Shown here: piece after piece, positions 6,953 through 16,012 of the stretch
Position numbering within the stretch: position 1 is the first letter of the stretch
Layout: each line of letters begins with the position of its first letter
DNA from: Phycisphaerae bacterium
Lineage (GTDB): Bacteria; Planctomycetota; Phycisphaerae; Phycisphaerales; UBA1924
Length of the DNA stretch: 64,000 nucleotides
Direction: 5' to 3'
Assembly: GCA_016793805.1 (NCBI GenBank)
Contig: JAEUIZ010000031.1
Span: 62,001-126,000 of the forward strand
Program-made: the position numbers and the translations under genes
Notes under the pieces: generated by a model
The model's database searches: none
What the model saw: the letters and a program-made list of their open reading frames with translations, nothing else
Told to the model about the DNA's origin: nothing

Positions 6953-8956
6953 ATGTCAATCGTCGGATCGTCCAAATCGGAAGTTCCCGCGAGTGCCGGT
7001 CGGGTGATGGCCGGGGCGGTGCTGCTCTCGGTCGCGGCGGCGTCGTGCGGGATGCTGGTGGTCGCACATCTGGCCAAGTTCAGTCTGCCCGGGTGCGGGT
7101 TCGGGGGCGGGTGCGACAAGGCGGCCTCGAGCGTGTGGGGCAAGGTCCCCGGGATCGGGTGGCCGGTGTCGTTCATCGGCGCGGCGTACTTCGCGTCGAT
7201 GGCGGTGGCGTGGGCGGCGACGCGCGGGACGCTGGGCACGATCGCCGCATGGGCCGCGCGGCTCGGAGCGGCGGTGTCGCTGCTGTACCTGGGAATCATG
7301 GCGGGCGAGAAGGTCTTTTGTCTGTATTGTGCCATCGCGCACGCGTGCAATCTGGCGTTCGTGGTGCTGTGCTTTGGGGGGAGCGTGCCGAGAGGGATGA
7401 CGCCGAACCTCCGCGGTCTGGCGGCCCTGGCGGGGTGCTTCGTGCTCATCTCGGCAGTACTGGGAGTGGTCGAGCAGAGCACGAGCGCCGCGGCCCAGAA
7501 GAAGGCGAACGAGGACCTGGCGAACTCGACGCAACAGATCCTGAACCGATCCGGCGTGCCGGGCGCAACTGGTCCCGCCGCCGCCACCGGGCCGACGGGA
7601 CCCGCGGCCGCAACGGGACCGCTCGCCGCGACGGGGCCGGCGGGCGCGACGGGGGCCGCGGGCGCGACGGGGGCCGCGGCGTCGACGCCTCCCGCGCAGC
7701 CCAAGCCGGCGACTCGGCCCAGGGTATTCACGGGCCGCCATCGCATGGGCCCGGAACAGGCGGCGATTCGCGTGGTGATGTTCTTCGGGTACCAGTGCTC
7801 CGACTGCAAGATCATCGAGACGCAGGCCCAGGACCTGCTCAAGAAGTATCCGCAGATGTCGCTCTCGTTCAAGCACTTCCCGCTCTCGTCGGACTGCAAT
7901 CCCTACATGCCGCAGAAGATGCACCCGAACGCCTGCTGGGCGGCGCGGGCGGCAGAGGCGGCGGCGATGCTCGGGGGCCAGGCGGGTTTCGAGCGGATGC
8001 ACACCTGGCTCTTCTCGCGGTCGGGGGCGTTCACCGACGCGGAGTTGAACGCGGCGCTCCCGGGGCTGGGGTTCGACATCGCGCGGTTCAACAGCCTGAT
8101 GCTCAGCCCCGACACGCTCGCGCCGGTCTCGGCGGATGTCGAGGAGGCGATGCTCTACGGGCTGCGGCAGACGCCGATGGTGTTCATCAACGGGGTCGAA
8201 CTCAAGGGCTGGCAGGCCAAGCCCGATGCGCTGGTCAAGACCGTGGACGCGCTGGCACTGACGAACCCGCCGGTGTCGGGCCCGGAGAACGACCGCCCGC
8301 CCTCGGCCGGGGACAAGAACGTCGCGGATTGGCGCGACCTTCCGAACATGGCGTGGCGTTCGCGCGAGCCGGCGTACGCGATCGGGCCGAAGGACGCGCC
8401 GGCGCAGGTGCAGTTGTGGGGCGACTTGCAGGACGCCAACACGTTCCAGGCCGACCGCATGATCCGCGACTACATCCTGGGCCGCGACGACGTGCGGTAC
8501 GAGTACCGGTACTACCCGGTGGACAAGGCGTGCAACGCGAACGTCCCGCAGACGGCGTTCCCGCGCGGGTGCAGGGCCGCCCGCGCCGCCGAGGCCGCGG
8601 GGCAACTCGGTGGGGACGAGGGGTATTGGCGGATGATGGACTGGCTGGCGGCGAACCGGCAGTCGTTCAGCGACGAGACGCTCAAGGCCGCGGCTCCGGG
8701 GCTCGGGTTTGACCCCGCCGCGCTGCTGGCAGCGCTCGACTCGTCGAAGGTCACCGAGGCGATCAACGGGGACATCGACATCGGACGGCGGCTGGTGATC
8801 CCCGAGATCCCGCGGCTGTACGTCAACGGGCGCGTGGTGAACGGGTGGCGGATCCCCGGGGCGTTCGTCTTTGAGCGCGTGCTCGAGGAGGCCGTGACCC
8901 CCAAGCCCCCGCCCACGCCGCGACTTCCGAACATCAACCCCCCAACGGGTCGATAA
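6953..8956 (+). CDS. VKOR-DsbA-DsbA disulfide-forming fusion protein
   Basis: A protein of 667 residues. Residues 1-165 form a four-helix vitamin K epoxide reductase-like domain with a periplasmic cysteine pair around residues 45-52 and the active CxxC at C123/C126 (CLYC). A low-complexity linker of ATGP/GATG units follows (about residues 200-245). A DsbA-like thioredoxin domain carries CSDC (C282-C285), a second Cys pair (SSDC and NAC) and the cis-Pro loop QTPMVFI. A second copy at about residues 470-650 keeps the outer Cys pair (KAC and RGC) and the cis-Pro loop EIPRLYV but has DLQDAN where CxxC should be. VKOR re-oxidises the thiol oxidase with quinone, so the fusion should install disulfides in exported proteins. 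The start is placed just before the first membrane helix. Confidence 0.9.
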   Translation: MSIVGSSKSEVPASAGRVMAGAVLLSVAAASCGMLVVAHLAKFSLPGCGFGGGCDKAASSVWGKVPGIGWPVSFIGAAYFASMAVAWAATRGTLGTIAAWAARLGAAVSLLYLGIMAGEKVFCLYCAIAHACNLAFVVLCFGGSVPRGMTPNLRGLAALAGCFVLISAVLGVVEQSTSAAAQKKANEDLANSTQQILNRSGVPGATGPAAATGPTGPAAATGPLAATGPAGATGAAGATGAAASTPPAQPKPATRPRVFTGRHRMGPEQAAIRVVMFFGYQCSDCKIIETQAQDLLKKYPQMSLSFKHFPLSSDCNPYMPQKMHPNACWAARAAEAAAMLGGQAGFERMHTWLFSRSGAFTDAELNAALPGLGFDIARFNSLMLSPDTLAPVSADVEEAMLYGLRQTPMVFINGVELKGWQAKPDALVKTVDALALTNPPVSGPENDRPPSAGDKNVADWRDLPNMAWRSREPAYAIGPKDAPAQVQLWGDLQDANTFQADRMIRDYILGRDDVRYEYRYYPVDKACNANVPQTAFPRGCRAARAAEAAGQLGGDEGYWRMMDWLAANRQSFSDETLKAAAPGLGFDPAALLAALDSSKVTEAINGDIDIGRRLVIPEIPRLYVNGRVVNGWRIPGAFVFERVLEEAVTPKPPPTPRLPNINPPTGR

Positions 8957-8963
8957 GCGGGGC

Positions 8964-9563
8964 ATGGCCGGGATCGTGCTCATCGGTGGCGGGGGACACG
9001 CGCTGGTGGTCGCCGAGGCGGCGCGGCTGGCGCGGCTTGAACTCGTGGGCTTTCTCGACGATGACGAGCATCCCGCGCTGGCGCGGCTGGAGCCGGGGCT
9101 GCGACGGCTCGGGCCGATCCGCGACGCGGCGCCCTCTGGCCTGTGGCTCTTGGCGCTGGGCGACCTGTCGCGTCGGCGGGCGTGGCTCGACACGGCGCTG
9201 CCGCCAGCCGGTCCGTCGGTGGTGCATCCGCGTGCGATCGTCTCGCCGACCGCAACGCTGGGGCCCGGGACGTACGTGGGCCCCGGGGCGATCGTCCACG
9301 CGCACGCCCGCGTGGGCGCGCACGCGATCATCAACTCCGGCGCGATCGTGGAGCATGAGTGCGAGGTGGGCGAGAACACGCACGTGGCGCCCGGGGCGGT
9401 GCTGGGCGGGCGCGTCCGCGTCGGCCCGGATGCGCTCGTGGGTCTGGGCTCGCGCGTGCTGCCCAACCTCTCGATCGGGCGCGGGTGCGTCGTCGCCGCG
9501 GGCGCGGCCGTGGTGCGCGACGTGGGCGACGGGCGGACGGTCCGGGGCGTTCCGGCACGCTGA
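8964..9563 (+). CDS. NeuD/PglD-type sugar O- or N-acyltransferase
   Basis: A protein of 199 residues with an N-terminal Rossmann-like domain beginning IVLIGGGGHALVVAEAA. This is followed by a left-handed beta-helix of hexapeptide repeats (VSPTATLGPGTYVGPGAIVHAHARVG and on) with the catalytic-type His in IVEHECEVG, and a terminal VVRDVGDGRTVRGVPAR. This is the architecture of NeuD/PglD acetyltransferases, which acylate amino sugars or sialic acids before glycan assembly. It starts 7 bases after the VKOR fusion and 18 bases before argS, so it is probably co-transcribed with both. The sugar substrate is unknown; cell-surface glycan modification is the likely role. Confidence 0.85.
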   Translation: MAGIVLIGGGGHALVVAEAARLARLELVGFLDDDEHPALARLEPGLRRLGPIRDAAPSGLWLLALGDLSRRRAWLDTALPPAGPSVVHPRAIVSPTATLGPGTYVGPGAIVHAHARVGAHAIINSGAIVEHECEVGENTHVAPGAVLGGRVRVGPDALVGLGSRVLPNLSIGRGCVVAAGAAVVRDVGDGRTVRGVPAR

Positions 9564-9581
9564 GCCCCTACCATCGTCGCC

Positions 9582-11456
9582 ATGCCCGAGCCGGCCTCGT
9601 TCGATCCCGTCGCGGTCCTTGCGGAACGATTCCGCGCGGCGATCGCCCGCGCGTTCCCCGAGGCGGCGGACGCCGACCCGATGATCACGGCGTCGCGGCA
9701 GGCCAACCTGGGCGACTTCCAGTCCAACGCCGCGATGCCGCTGGCGAAGCGGCTGGGCAAGAAGCCGCGGGAGATCGCCGAGGCCATCGTGCGCAACGCC
9801 GACCTGGGCGACGTGGCCGAGCCGCTCACGAAGGACTCGATCGCGGGCCCGGGGTTCATCAACCTGCGGCTGCGCGCGGACACGCTCGGGGCGCTCCTGT
9901 CGCGGCTGGATTCGCCGGACCTGGGCCTCCCGCCGGTGGAGCACCCGCAGACGGTGGTCGTGGACCTGATGGGTGTGAACCTGGCGAAGCAGATGCACGT
10001 CGGGCACCTGCGTTCGCCGATCATCGGGGACGCGCTGGCCCGCACGCTCGAGCGGTTGGGGCATCGCGTGATCCGCCAGAACCACGTGGGCGACTGGGGC
10101 CTCCCGATCGCGATGGTGACGGCGCGGCTCCGCCGGCTGGCCGCCGCGGGCACGATCGACCTGTCTCGGATCACGCTCGACGACCTCGACAGGGCTTATG
10201 CCGCCGCGCAGGCCGAGTGCAAGCGCGACCTGGAGGGCCTGGCGGCGGCGCGTCGGTTCGGGCAGGGGCCCAAGGCGCTGGCGGAACTGGAGGAGCAGGT
10301 CATGGGCGCGGAGGCGGCCTTCGCCGAGGCGCGCCAGACGCTGGTGAAACTCCAGGCCCACGACCCCGAGACGTTCGCGGTCTGGCAGCGGATCGCCGAC
10401 GTGACGATGCAGGTCTGCCTGGCGACGTGCGAGCGGCTGCACGTGAACGTGACGGCGGAGCACTCGGCGGGCGAGTCGTCGTACGCTGCCGAACTCGCGC
10501 CGATGGTCGCGGACCTGGTGTCGCGCGGGATCGCCGAGGAGTCCGAGGGCGCGCTGGTGGTCCGCCTCGAGGACCCGGCGTACGGGGGCATCAAGGAGCC
10601 GTGCATCGTCCGCAAGACCGACGGCGGGTTCCTCTACGCGACGACGGACGTGGCGGCGATCCGTCGGCGGGTGCAGAAACTCGGGGCCGATCGGCTGATC
10701 TACGTGATCGACGCGAGGCAGAACCTGCACCTCCGGCAGGTGTACGGCGCGTCGCTCCGCGCGGGGTACGCGATCAACCCTCGCAGCGGGAAGCCCGCGG
10801 AGTTCCAGCACGCGGCGTTCGGGATGATCCTGGGCGACGACGGGCGACCGTTCAAGACGCGCACGGGCGACAACGTGAAACTCGCGGACCTGCTGGAGGA
10901 GACGGTCGAGCGGGCCGAGCGGGCGGTGGCCCAGCGGGCGGGCGAGCGGGAGATCCCGGCGTCGGAGCGGCGGGCGATCGCCGAGGCGGTGGGCATCGCC
11001 GCGATCAAGCACGCGGACCTGTGCAACGACCGGATCAAGGACTACGTGTTCTCGTTCGATCGGATGCTGGCGTTCGAGGGGAACACGGGACCGTACCTGC
11101 TCTATGCGCTGGTGCGGATCCGCAGCATCTTCCGGAACGCGGACGCGGCATCGCAGGCCGCCGCCCCGGCCGCGACGCTGGCGCTGCGCGAGGCGGGCGA
11201 GAAGTCGCTGGGCCTGGCGCTGCTGCGGTATCCGGCGGTGGTGCGGTCGGTGGGCGAGTCGCTCGAGCCGCACCGCCTCGTGCAGTACCTCTTCGACCTG
11301 GCGAGCGCGTTCAGCGCGTTCTATGACGCGTGCCCGGTGCTCAAGGCCGAGACCGAGGCGCTGCGACAGTCGCGGCTTCGGCTGTGCCACCTGACGGCCC
11401 GGGTGCTCGCCGACGGGCTGGGGATCCTGGGAATCCCGACGCTCGAACGCATGTAG
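9582..11456 (+). CDS. argS: Arginyl-tRNA synthetase
   Basis: A class I aminoacyl-tRNA synthetase of 624 residues, the cytoplasmic enzyme that charges tRNA-Arg. The N-terminal add-1 domain (LGDFQSNAAMPLAKRLGKKP) is followed by the HIGH-type signature HVGHLRS near residue 138 and RQNHVGDWGLPIAMV. Further on are GGFLYATTDVAAIRRR, YVIDARQNLHLRQVY and FGMILGDDGRPFKTRTGDNVKLADLL, and the anticodon-binding helical domain ends with the GILGIPTLERM tail. There is no canonical KMSKS, as is usual in this family. The length is slightly above the usual 550-600 residues. A hairpin terminator lies about 70 bases downstream. Confidence 0.97.
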   Translation: MPEPASFDPVAVLAERFRAAIARAFPEAADADPMITASRQANLGDFQSNAAMPLAKRLGKKPREIAEAIVRNADLGDVAEPLTKDSIAGPGFINLRLRADTLGALLSRLDSPDLGLPPVEHPQTVVVDLMGVNLAKQMHVGHLRSPIIGDALARTLERLGHRVIRQNHVGDWGLPIAMVTARLRRLAAAGTIDLSRITLDDLDRAYAAAQAECKRDLEGLAAARRFGQGPKALAELEEQVMGAEAAFAEARQTLVKLQAHDPETFAVWQRIADVTMQVCLATCERLHVNVTAEHSAGESSYAAELAPMVADLVSRGIAEESEGALVVRLEDPAYGGIKEPCIVRKTDGGFLYATTDVAAIRRRVQKLGADRLIYVIDARQNLHLRQVYGASLRAGYAINPRSGKPAEFQHAAFGMILGDDGRPFKTRTGDNVKLADLLEETVERAERAVAQRAGEREIPASERRAIAEAVGIAAIKHADLCNDRIKDYVFSFDRMLAFEGNTGPYLLYALVRIRSIFRNADAASQAAAPAATLALREAGEKSLGLALLRYPAVVRSVGESLEPHRLVQYLFDLASAFSAFYDACPVLKAETEALRQSRLRLCHLTARVLADGLGILGIPTLERM

Positions 11457-11525
11457 CCGAAGCGGGCCGCGTGCGTCGAACGCGATCGGGCGGTGCGTTC
11501 GGGCATGCGCGCGATGCCAACGACA

Positions 11526-11551
11526 AAGCGGCCGGCGAGTGCCGACCGCTT
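11526..11551. terminator. Hairpin terminator between convergent genes
   Basis: AAGCGG-c-CGGC, loop GAGT, GCCG-a-CCGCTT form a near-perfect stem centred between argS and the minus-strand dockerin protein. It could serve both directions; minus-strand reading gives a short T-rich stretch after it. Confidence 0.6.
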
Positions 11552-11586
11552 CGTGGTTGGTGTGGTTGTCGCGGGGACGGCGGGGC

Positions 11587-12885
11587 TTATGGAGCCGAGC
11601 AGCCGGCGGCAAACTTGTTGAGGAAGCAGGTGAAGTCGTTGACGTTGAGCACCGGGGGCGTCGTGCTGCCGTCGCAGTTGGCGTAGGTGTCGTTGGCGGC
11701 AAACTTGTTGAGGAAGCACGTGAAGTCGTTGACGTTCAGGAAGGGCACGATCGTCGAGAGGTCGCAGTTGGGATAGCAGGTCGGCCCGGTCGCGCCGCAG
11801 GTCGGGGCGAAGTCCACGCCCATCCACCAGGTGTTGGGTCCGGAGGTGGCGATCGTCGAGAACGCCGACGCGGCGCCGGTGTCGGTGACGGTGACGAGGG
11901 CGTTGCCGTTGGTCGCGTTGGCGGTGGCGGTGGTGGCGTAGAGGACGGGCGTGCCCGCGACGACCATTCCGCAGAAGGCGCGGACGCCGACGGTGATGCC
12001 GGTGTTCAGGGTGTACGCGAGGCTCCAGGTCCCGGCGCTGAGGGTCCACTTCTGGATCCCGCCGCCGTTGGCGATCGAGCGATCGTCGGCGACGTAGAGC
12101 GTGTTCGCGTCGGCGAACCAGAAGTCGTAACTGCTCGGGGTCGGCGTGACAGGGGGCACCGGGAAGCCCGGGAGCAGCGTGACCGTCTGGCCTGAGGTCG
12201 TCGGCAGGCCGGTGCCGACCTGGCTCACGCCGAGGAAGTTGCCCGACGCCGAGGAGACGAACAGGTTCCCGTTGTCGATGTTGATGTAGCGGAGGTTGAC
12301 CGGGAGGGTGGGGGCATTGAGGGCGACCGTGGTGGTGCCTCCGCGGACGACGTAGCGAGCGCCGCCGCCCGAGCCCGTGGCGTTGCCGGCCGTCCAGATG
12401 TCGGTCCCATCGCTCGAGGTCGCCGAGCGGATGTTGTTGGCGTCATACCCGTCGCCGAAGGCGGTCGTCGTGTCGATGACGGCGTTGCAGTCGATGAGAC
12501 CAACGACACGGTTGACGGTCGCGGCCGTGGTGCTCACGACGGCCGTCGTCCCCGCGTCGGCGTTGTACCCGACGCAGACGAGGTAGCGACCGTCGGCCGA
12601 GAGCGTCAGGGCGCCCTCCGAAGTCGCCGACCCGCTGGTGTTGATCGCGCGGTTCCCGCTCGTGGCCGCCATGAAGGGCAGGTCGATGGTCTGGACGACC
12701 GTCCCGCCGGTGGTGATCTCCTTGAGGAAGGTCCGGGTGGCGGCGTTGTTCAGGGCCGTGCCCCCGCCGTCAACGCCGATCTGTCGAACAACGATGTTTC
12801 CCGCGGTGAAGGCCGCGGGCTGACCCGAGGCCGAGGCGATCGCGAACGCCGACAAGGCCGCGCCGAGAATCACAGACTTCTTCAT
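11587..12885 (-). CDS. Secreted beta-propeller-like protein with dockerin-type tail
   Basis: A protein of 432 residues with a signal peptide (MKKSVILGAALSAFAIASASG) and a Thr/Ala/Gly/Asn-rich beta-strand body. Motifs such as LSADGRYLVCVGYNAD, YINIDNGNLFVSSASG and YDFWFADANTLYVADD suggest a WD-like or NHL-like propeller. Two dockerin-like repeats and the end AAGCSAP follow. The function is unknown; similar proteins abound in Phycisphaerae as surface-anchored proteins. The start at 12885 is preceded by AGAGGG. Longer open frames across 12886-14583 on this strand cover rnhA in another phase and are shadows. The 185-bp region upstream, shared with the end of rnhA, probably holds its promoter, but I see no convincing -10/-35 pair. 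Confidence 0.8.
   Translation of the reverse strand: MKKSVILGAALSAFAIASASGQPAAFTAGNIVVRQIGVDGGGTALNNAATRTFLKEITTGGTVVQTIDLPFMAATSGNRAINTSGSATSEGALTLSADGRYLVCVGYNADAGTTAVVSTTAATVNRVVGLIDCNAVIDTTTAFGDGYDANNIRSATSSDGTDIWTAGNATGSGGGARYVVRGGTTTVALNAPTLPVNLRYINIDNGNLFVSSASGNFLGVSQVGTGLPTTSGQTVTLLPGFPVPPVTPTPSSYDFWFADANTLYVADDRSIANGGGIQKWTLSAGTWSLAYTLNTGITVGVRAFCGMVVAGTPVLYATTATANATNGNALVTVTDTGAASAFSTIATSGPNTWWMGVDFAPTCGATGPTCYPNCDLSTIVPFLNVNDFTCFLNKFAANDTYANCDGSTTPPVLNVNDFTCFLNKFAAGCSAP
11590..11778 (-). repeat. Two dockerin-like repeats, propeller-like protein tail
   Basis: Two units of the NCDxSTxxPxLNVNDFTCFLNKF type, closely similar in DNA sequence to those at 3726-3914 and 5224-5406. Confidence 0.8.
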
Positions 12886-13070
12886 ACATCCCTCTCTGTT
12901 TCTGGTGTGATGATCCGCCGACAGGGCCCGCTCCAGGCCCCGCAAAGCGAAGGATAGAGCCGGGGCGCGGGGTTCTCCCGCCGCACCGGCGTTCTTTGCG
13001 CAACTCTCGCGCGGATCGTCCGATAACGCGGCGCTTCCGCAGTCGCTCGACGGGACGAGCAAGGTACGCG

Positions 13071-13559
13071 CTAGCGACCGCGCACAAGCGCCTCGCGCGC
13101 CGCGACCGCGAGTTGGTCGCACCGCTCGTTCTCGGGGTGCTCGTTGTGCCCGCGGACCCAATGGGTGCGGACGACGTGGCGGGACGCGACTTCGTCGAGG
13201 CGCTGCCAGAGGTCGAGGTTCAGGACGGGCTTCTTGTCCGCGGTGCGCCATCCGCGGGCCTTCCATGACTTCAGCCAGGAGTCCAGCCCTTTGACGACGT
13301 ACTGGGAGTCGGCGAAGAGATCGACGCGGCTGCGTTTCTTGATCGCGAGCAATCCCTCGATCGCGCCCATGAGTTCCATGCGGTTGTTGGTGGTCATGGG
13401 CTCGGCGCCGGAGCCCTCGACGCTCTTGCCCGAGGCCGGATGGCGGAGGATGAACGCCCACCCGCCGGGCCCGGGGTTGCCCGAGCACGCGCCGTCGGTG
13501 AAGAGTTCGAGGAGCGGCAACTCGGAGGCGTCGGTGCTCGTCGCGGCACGGGTGGGCAT
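13071..13559 (-). CDS. rnhA: Ribonuclease HI
   Basis: A protein of 162 residues that cleaves the RNA strand of RNA-DNA hybrids and helps remove R-loops and primers. All catalytic residues are in place: Asp22 in [15 protein letters not shown], Glu62 in [15 protein letters not shown], Asp84 in [14 protein letters not shown], and the loop [18 protein letters not shown] with the His and last Asp. The helical basic protrusion ([20 protein letters not shown]) is the bacterial RNase HI handle. About 15 extra residues precede the core. It is divergently transcribed from the parvulin-like lipoprotein gene, with a 55-bp shared promoter region. Confidence 0.96.
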   Translation of the reverse strand: MPTRAATSTDASELPLLELFTDGACSGNPGPGGWAFILRHPASGKSVEGSGAEPMTTNNRMELMGAIEGLLAIKKRSRVDLFADSQYVVKGLDSWLKSWKARGWRTADKKPVLNLDLWQRLDEVASRHVVRTHWVRGHNEHPENERCDQLAVAAREALVRGR

Positions 13560-13614
13560 GCGGGCGATGGTACCGCGAGCGGGTCGGCGGCGGCGCGTGG
13601 TCGTACGCTTGCGG

Positions 13615-14613
13615 ATGCGAAGTCATTGGCTGGAGAGTGCCGCGTTCTTCGTGTGTGCCGCGTTGTCGGGGTGCGCCGCGTCGGAGCCGAGTGCGGGTGG
13701 GCCGCAACCGTCGCCTCGCGCGTCCGCGCCGCAGCCCGCGCCCGCGGGCGACCGCCCCGCGGCACTGCTGAACGGGCGGCCGATTACGTACGACGCGCTC
13801 CGCCCGGCCTTGCTCGAGTCTGCCGGTGGGCTCGCGCTCCGCGACGCCGCGCTCGACATGCTGCTCGATGCGGAACTGGCGCGCCGGGGCCAGACGATCA
13901 CGGACGACGACGTGGCCGCGGAGGGGCGGTACCTGGCCGAGTCGATGCTGCGCGAGGCGGAGATCGGGATGGCGGACGCGGACCGGGTGCTGGCGTCGCT
14001 GCGGCGTTCGCGCGGGCTCGGCGAGCATCGCTACGCGGCGCTGCTGACGCGGACTGCAATGCTCCGGCGGCTCGTCGCGGGGAGCGTCACCGTCAGCGAC
14101 GAGGAGGTCGCGGAGGCGCACCGGATCAACCACGGCCCGAGGTCGCGGGTTCGGCTCATCACCACGGGACTGGCGGCGGATGCGGCGGAGATCCGGGCCC
14201 GCGTGCTGGCCGATCCCGCTCTGGCCCGCGTCCGGTTCATCGAGGCCGCGGCGAACGAATCGACGGACCCATCCGCGGCCCGCGGCGGGCTGCTGGCGCC
14301 GATCAGCCACGCCGACCCGGAGTATCCCGTGGCGTTCCGCGAGGCGCTGGCGGCGCTCGCGCCGGGCGAGGTGTCGAGCGTCCTGGCGCTGGACCGCGGG
14401 TTTGCGCTGGTGCTGTGCGAGGAGGTGTGGCCCGCGGACGGGACCACGCCCGAGGAGGACGCGCCGCGCGCCCGGGCCGCGATCCGGCTGCGCAAGGAGC
14501 GTCTGGCGATGGAGCGCGAGGCGCAGCGGCTGCTCGACGCCGCGGAACTGACGATCCTCGACCGATCGCTGGAGTGGAGCCACACGGCGCTTCGAGCGTC
14601 GAGTCCGAAGTAA
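13615..14613 (+). CDS. Parvulin-type peptidyl-prolyl isomerase lipoprotein
   Basis: A protein of 332 residues with a lipoprotein signal ([10 protein letters not shown], lipidation Cys near residue 20) and a Pro/Ala-rich linker. A SurA/PrsA-type N-terminal helical region follows ([43 protein letters not shown]), then [29 protein letters not shown]. The parvulin-like core includes [54 protein letters not shown]. This class assists folding of exported proteins on the periplasmic side. The parvulin motifs are divergent, so chaperone rather than isomerase activity is possible. It is convergent with the HAD gene, 18 bases apart. Confidence 0.78.
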   Translation: MRSHWLESAAFFVCAALSGCAASEPSAGGPQPSPRASAPQPAPAGDRPAALLNGRPITYDALRPALLESAGGLALRDAALDMLLDAELARRGQTITDDDVAAEGRYLAESMLREAEIGMADADRVLASLRRSRGLGEHRYAALLTRTAMLRRLVAGSVTVSDEEVAEAHRINHGPRSRVRLITTGLAADAAEIRARVLADPALARVRFIEAAANESTDPSAARGGLLAPISHADPEYPVAFREALAALAPGEVSSVLALDRGFALVLCEEVWPADGTTPEEDAPRARAAIRLRKERLAMEREAQRLLDAAELTILDRSLEWSHTALRASSPK

Positions 14614-14631
14614 GCGGGCCTGCGGCGAGGG

Positions 14632-15321
14632 CTATTCCAAGAACTTCCAGATCGCGGCCGAGTCCGCCAGGTTCGGGAGGGCGACGTCCGCGCCGGCGTC
14701 GCGCAGTTCGTCCAGGCCGAAGCGTCCTGTGGCGACGGCGATGCAGCGGCAGCCGTTGGCGCGCGCACAGGAAACATCGTGGGGGGTGTCCCCGATGATG
14801 ACGACCTCGTGGCCCTGGATCGCGCGCCCGTGTCGGGCCGCGTGGCGGGACATGGCGACGGGCGGGAGGTGCTCGCGTGCCGGGGGATCGTGCGGGGACT
14901 CGTCACCCCAGACGCGGACGGGGAACCACTCGGGCTCGACGCCGCAGGTGCGGAGTTTCATCGAGCCGGTGCGCTCGAAGTTCCCGGTGAGCAGCCCGAG
15001 GGTGTAGCGTGGTCGCTGGCGCAGGGCCGCGAGGAGTTGGTCCACGCCGGGAAGGGTTCGGCCGACGCCTGGGCACGAGAGCGCCCGCGCGAGGTTCTGC
15101 TCGTATCCCGCGCGGAGGCGCCCCGCGTCCTCGGGCGTGGGCGCGCGTCCGTTCCTGGTCAAGAGGTCGCGGATGATGAGCGGATCGAGGCGACCTGCGA
15201 CGGGGACGCCCTCGCCGGTGAAGGACGGGCCGAAGAGTTCGCGGCCGGCGTCGAGCATGGCGGCGATTCCGACGCCGCTGGTGCTGATGAGCGTCGCGTC
15301 GATGTCAAAGAGGATGAGCAT
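14632..15321 (-). CDS. HAD-superfamily phosphatase (phosphoglycolate-phosphatase-like)
   Basis: A protein of 229 residues. Motif I is LILFDIDATL (DxDxT), then a helical cap with LLTRNGRAPTPEDAGRLRAGYEQNLAR, motif II in LGLLTGNFERTG, a Lys in SMKL, and motifs III/IV in EVVIIGDTPHDVSCARANGC, followed by AVATGRFGLDELRDAGAD. This is the Gph/PgmB subclass of HAD hydrolases, which dephosphorylate small metabolites. The substrate cannot be assigned. The start is the ATG at 15321, immediately before motif I; the extended frame to 16014 adds Arg/Pro-rich shadow sequence. It shares the strand with acyP 23 bases upstream, and the two probably form a unit. Confidence 0.87.
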   Translation of the reverse strand: MLILFDIDATLISTSGVGIAAMLDAGRELFGPSFTGEGVPVAGRLDPLIIRDLLTRNGRAPTPEDAGRLRAGYEQNLARALSCPGVGRTLPGVDQLLAALRQRPRYTLGLLTGNFERTGSMKLRTCGVEPEWFPVRVWGDESPHDPPAREHLPPVAMSRHAARHGRAIQGHEVVIIGDTPHDVSCARANGCRCIAVATGRFGLDELRDAGADVALPNLADSAAIWKFLE

Positions 15322-15344
15322 GGGGTGGGGGAGGCTCGGCACGG

Positions 15345-15614
15345 TCAGCGTTCGATGCGGAAGCCGGACTCGCCGGGGACGGTAGCCGTGACGGCGGTCG
15401 TCGCCGAGGTGATGTTGGAGCGCATTCGCTGCGCCAGGGCGGCGAGGAAGCGATCGAGTTCGTCTGGTGGTCCTTGCGCTTCGAGAACGACGGTGCCATC
15501 GGGCTCGTTGCGTACCCAGCCGGTGAGGGCGAAGCCCGAGGCGACGTGGCGGGCGGTGGCGCGGAAGCCGACGCCCTGGACGCGCCCGACATATCGGACC
15601 TGTCGTCGGATCAC
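15345..15614 (-). CDS. acyP: Acylphosphatase
   Basis: A protein of 89 residues matching the whole family length. It carries the signature GRVQGVGFRATARHVAS, with the catalytic Arg, and the second motif GWVRNEPDGTVVLEAQGPPDELDRFLAAL, with the catalytic Asn. Acylphosphatase hydrolyses carboxyl-phosphate bonds such as those of acetyl phosphate and acylated metabolites in the cytoplasm. The start is taken as GTG at 15614; the in-frame extension to 15896 is not family-like. Confidence 0.92.
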   Translation of the reverse strand: MIRRQVRYVGRVQGVGFRATARHVASGFALTGWVRNEPDGTVVLEAQGPPDELDRFLAALAQRMRSNITSATTAVTATVPGESGFRIER

Positions 15615-16012
15615 GGGCGGAGTGTAGATGGCGCGCGTGGGGGCGTGGGGCGCGCGGGGGAGGGCGGTGGCAGGTCGCGTGTTTCTGGACCAGGAGAGTC
15701 CGGCAATCGGCGCGGGGTCGTTCTTTTCTGGGAATATGGTGGAATCGGGCGCGGGTGGTGCTATGGTTGAGTGGGTCGGACGTCGCTCGACTTTCTGGAT
15801 CCGGTGCACGGTCAGCGGCTTGGGCGCTGCACCAAAGCGAACCGCGATCACGCCAACGGCGAGCGATCGGGCCGAGATTCGTCTCCGCGGCTGCAAGGAT
15901 CGTGGTTATTCGTGCGGGAGCGAGTCGGCGCTCGAATGGTGGGCGTGGTGACCATTTCGTGGAGAGTCGTGGGCGGCGTGCGCCGCGGGGCGAAAGGCTC
16001 GGGGCTGTAGGC
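15615..16012. other. Divergent intergenic region upstream of dnaG and acyP
   Basis: There are 398 bases without a credible gene between acyP and dnaG, which diverge. The stretch 15715-15790 is noticeably richer in A/T than its surroundings (TTCTTTTCTGGGAATATGG, then GCTATGGTTG), the likely place for the two promoters. No strong -35/-10 pair, riboswitch or tRNA can be made out. Short open frames here have no family features. Confidence 0.5.

Noticed and set aside
7555-7690. ATGP/GATG repeats taken as a separate collagen-like gene
   Set aside because: They are an in-frame linker within the VKOR-DsbA fusion.
8934-11702. Minus-strand open frame of 922 codons opposite argS
   Set aside because: Shadow of argS and the NeuD-type gene; no start signal and no domain features.
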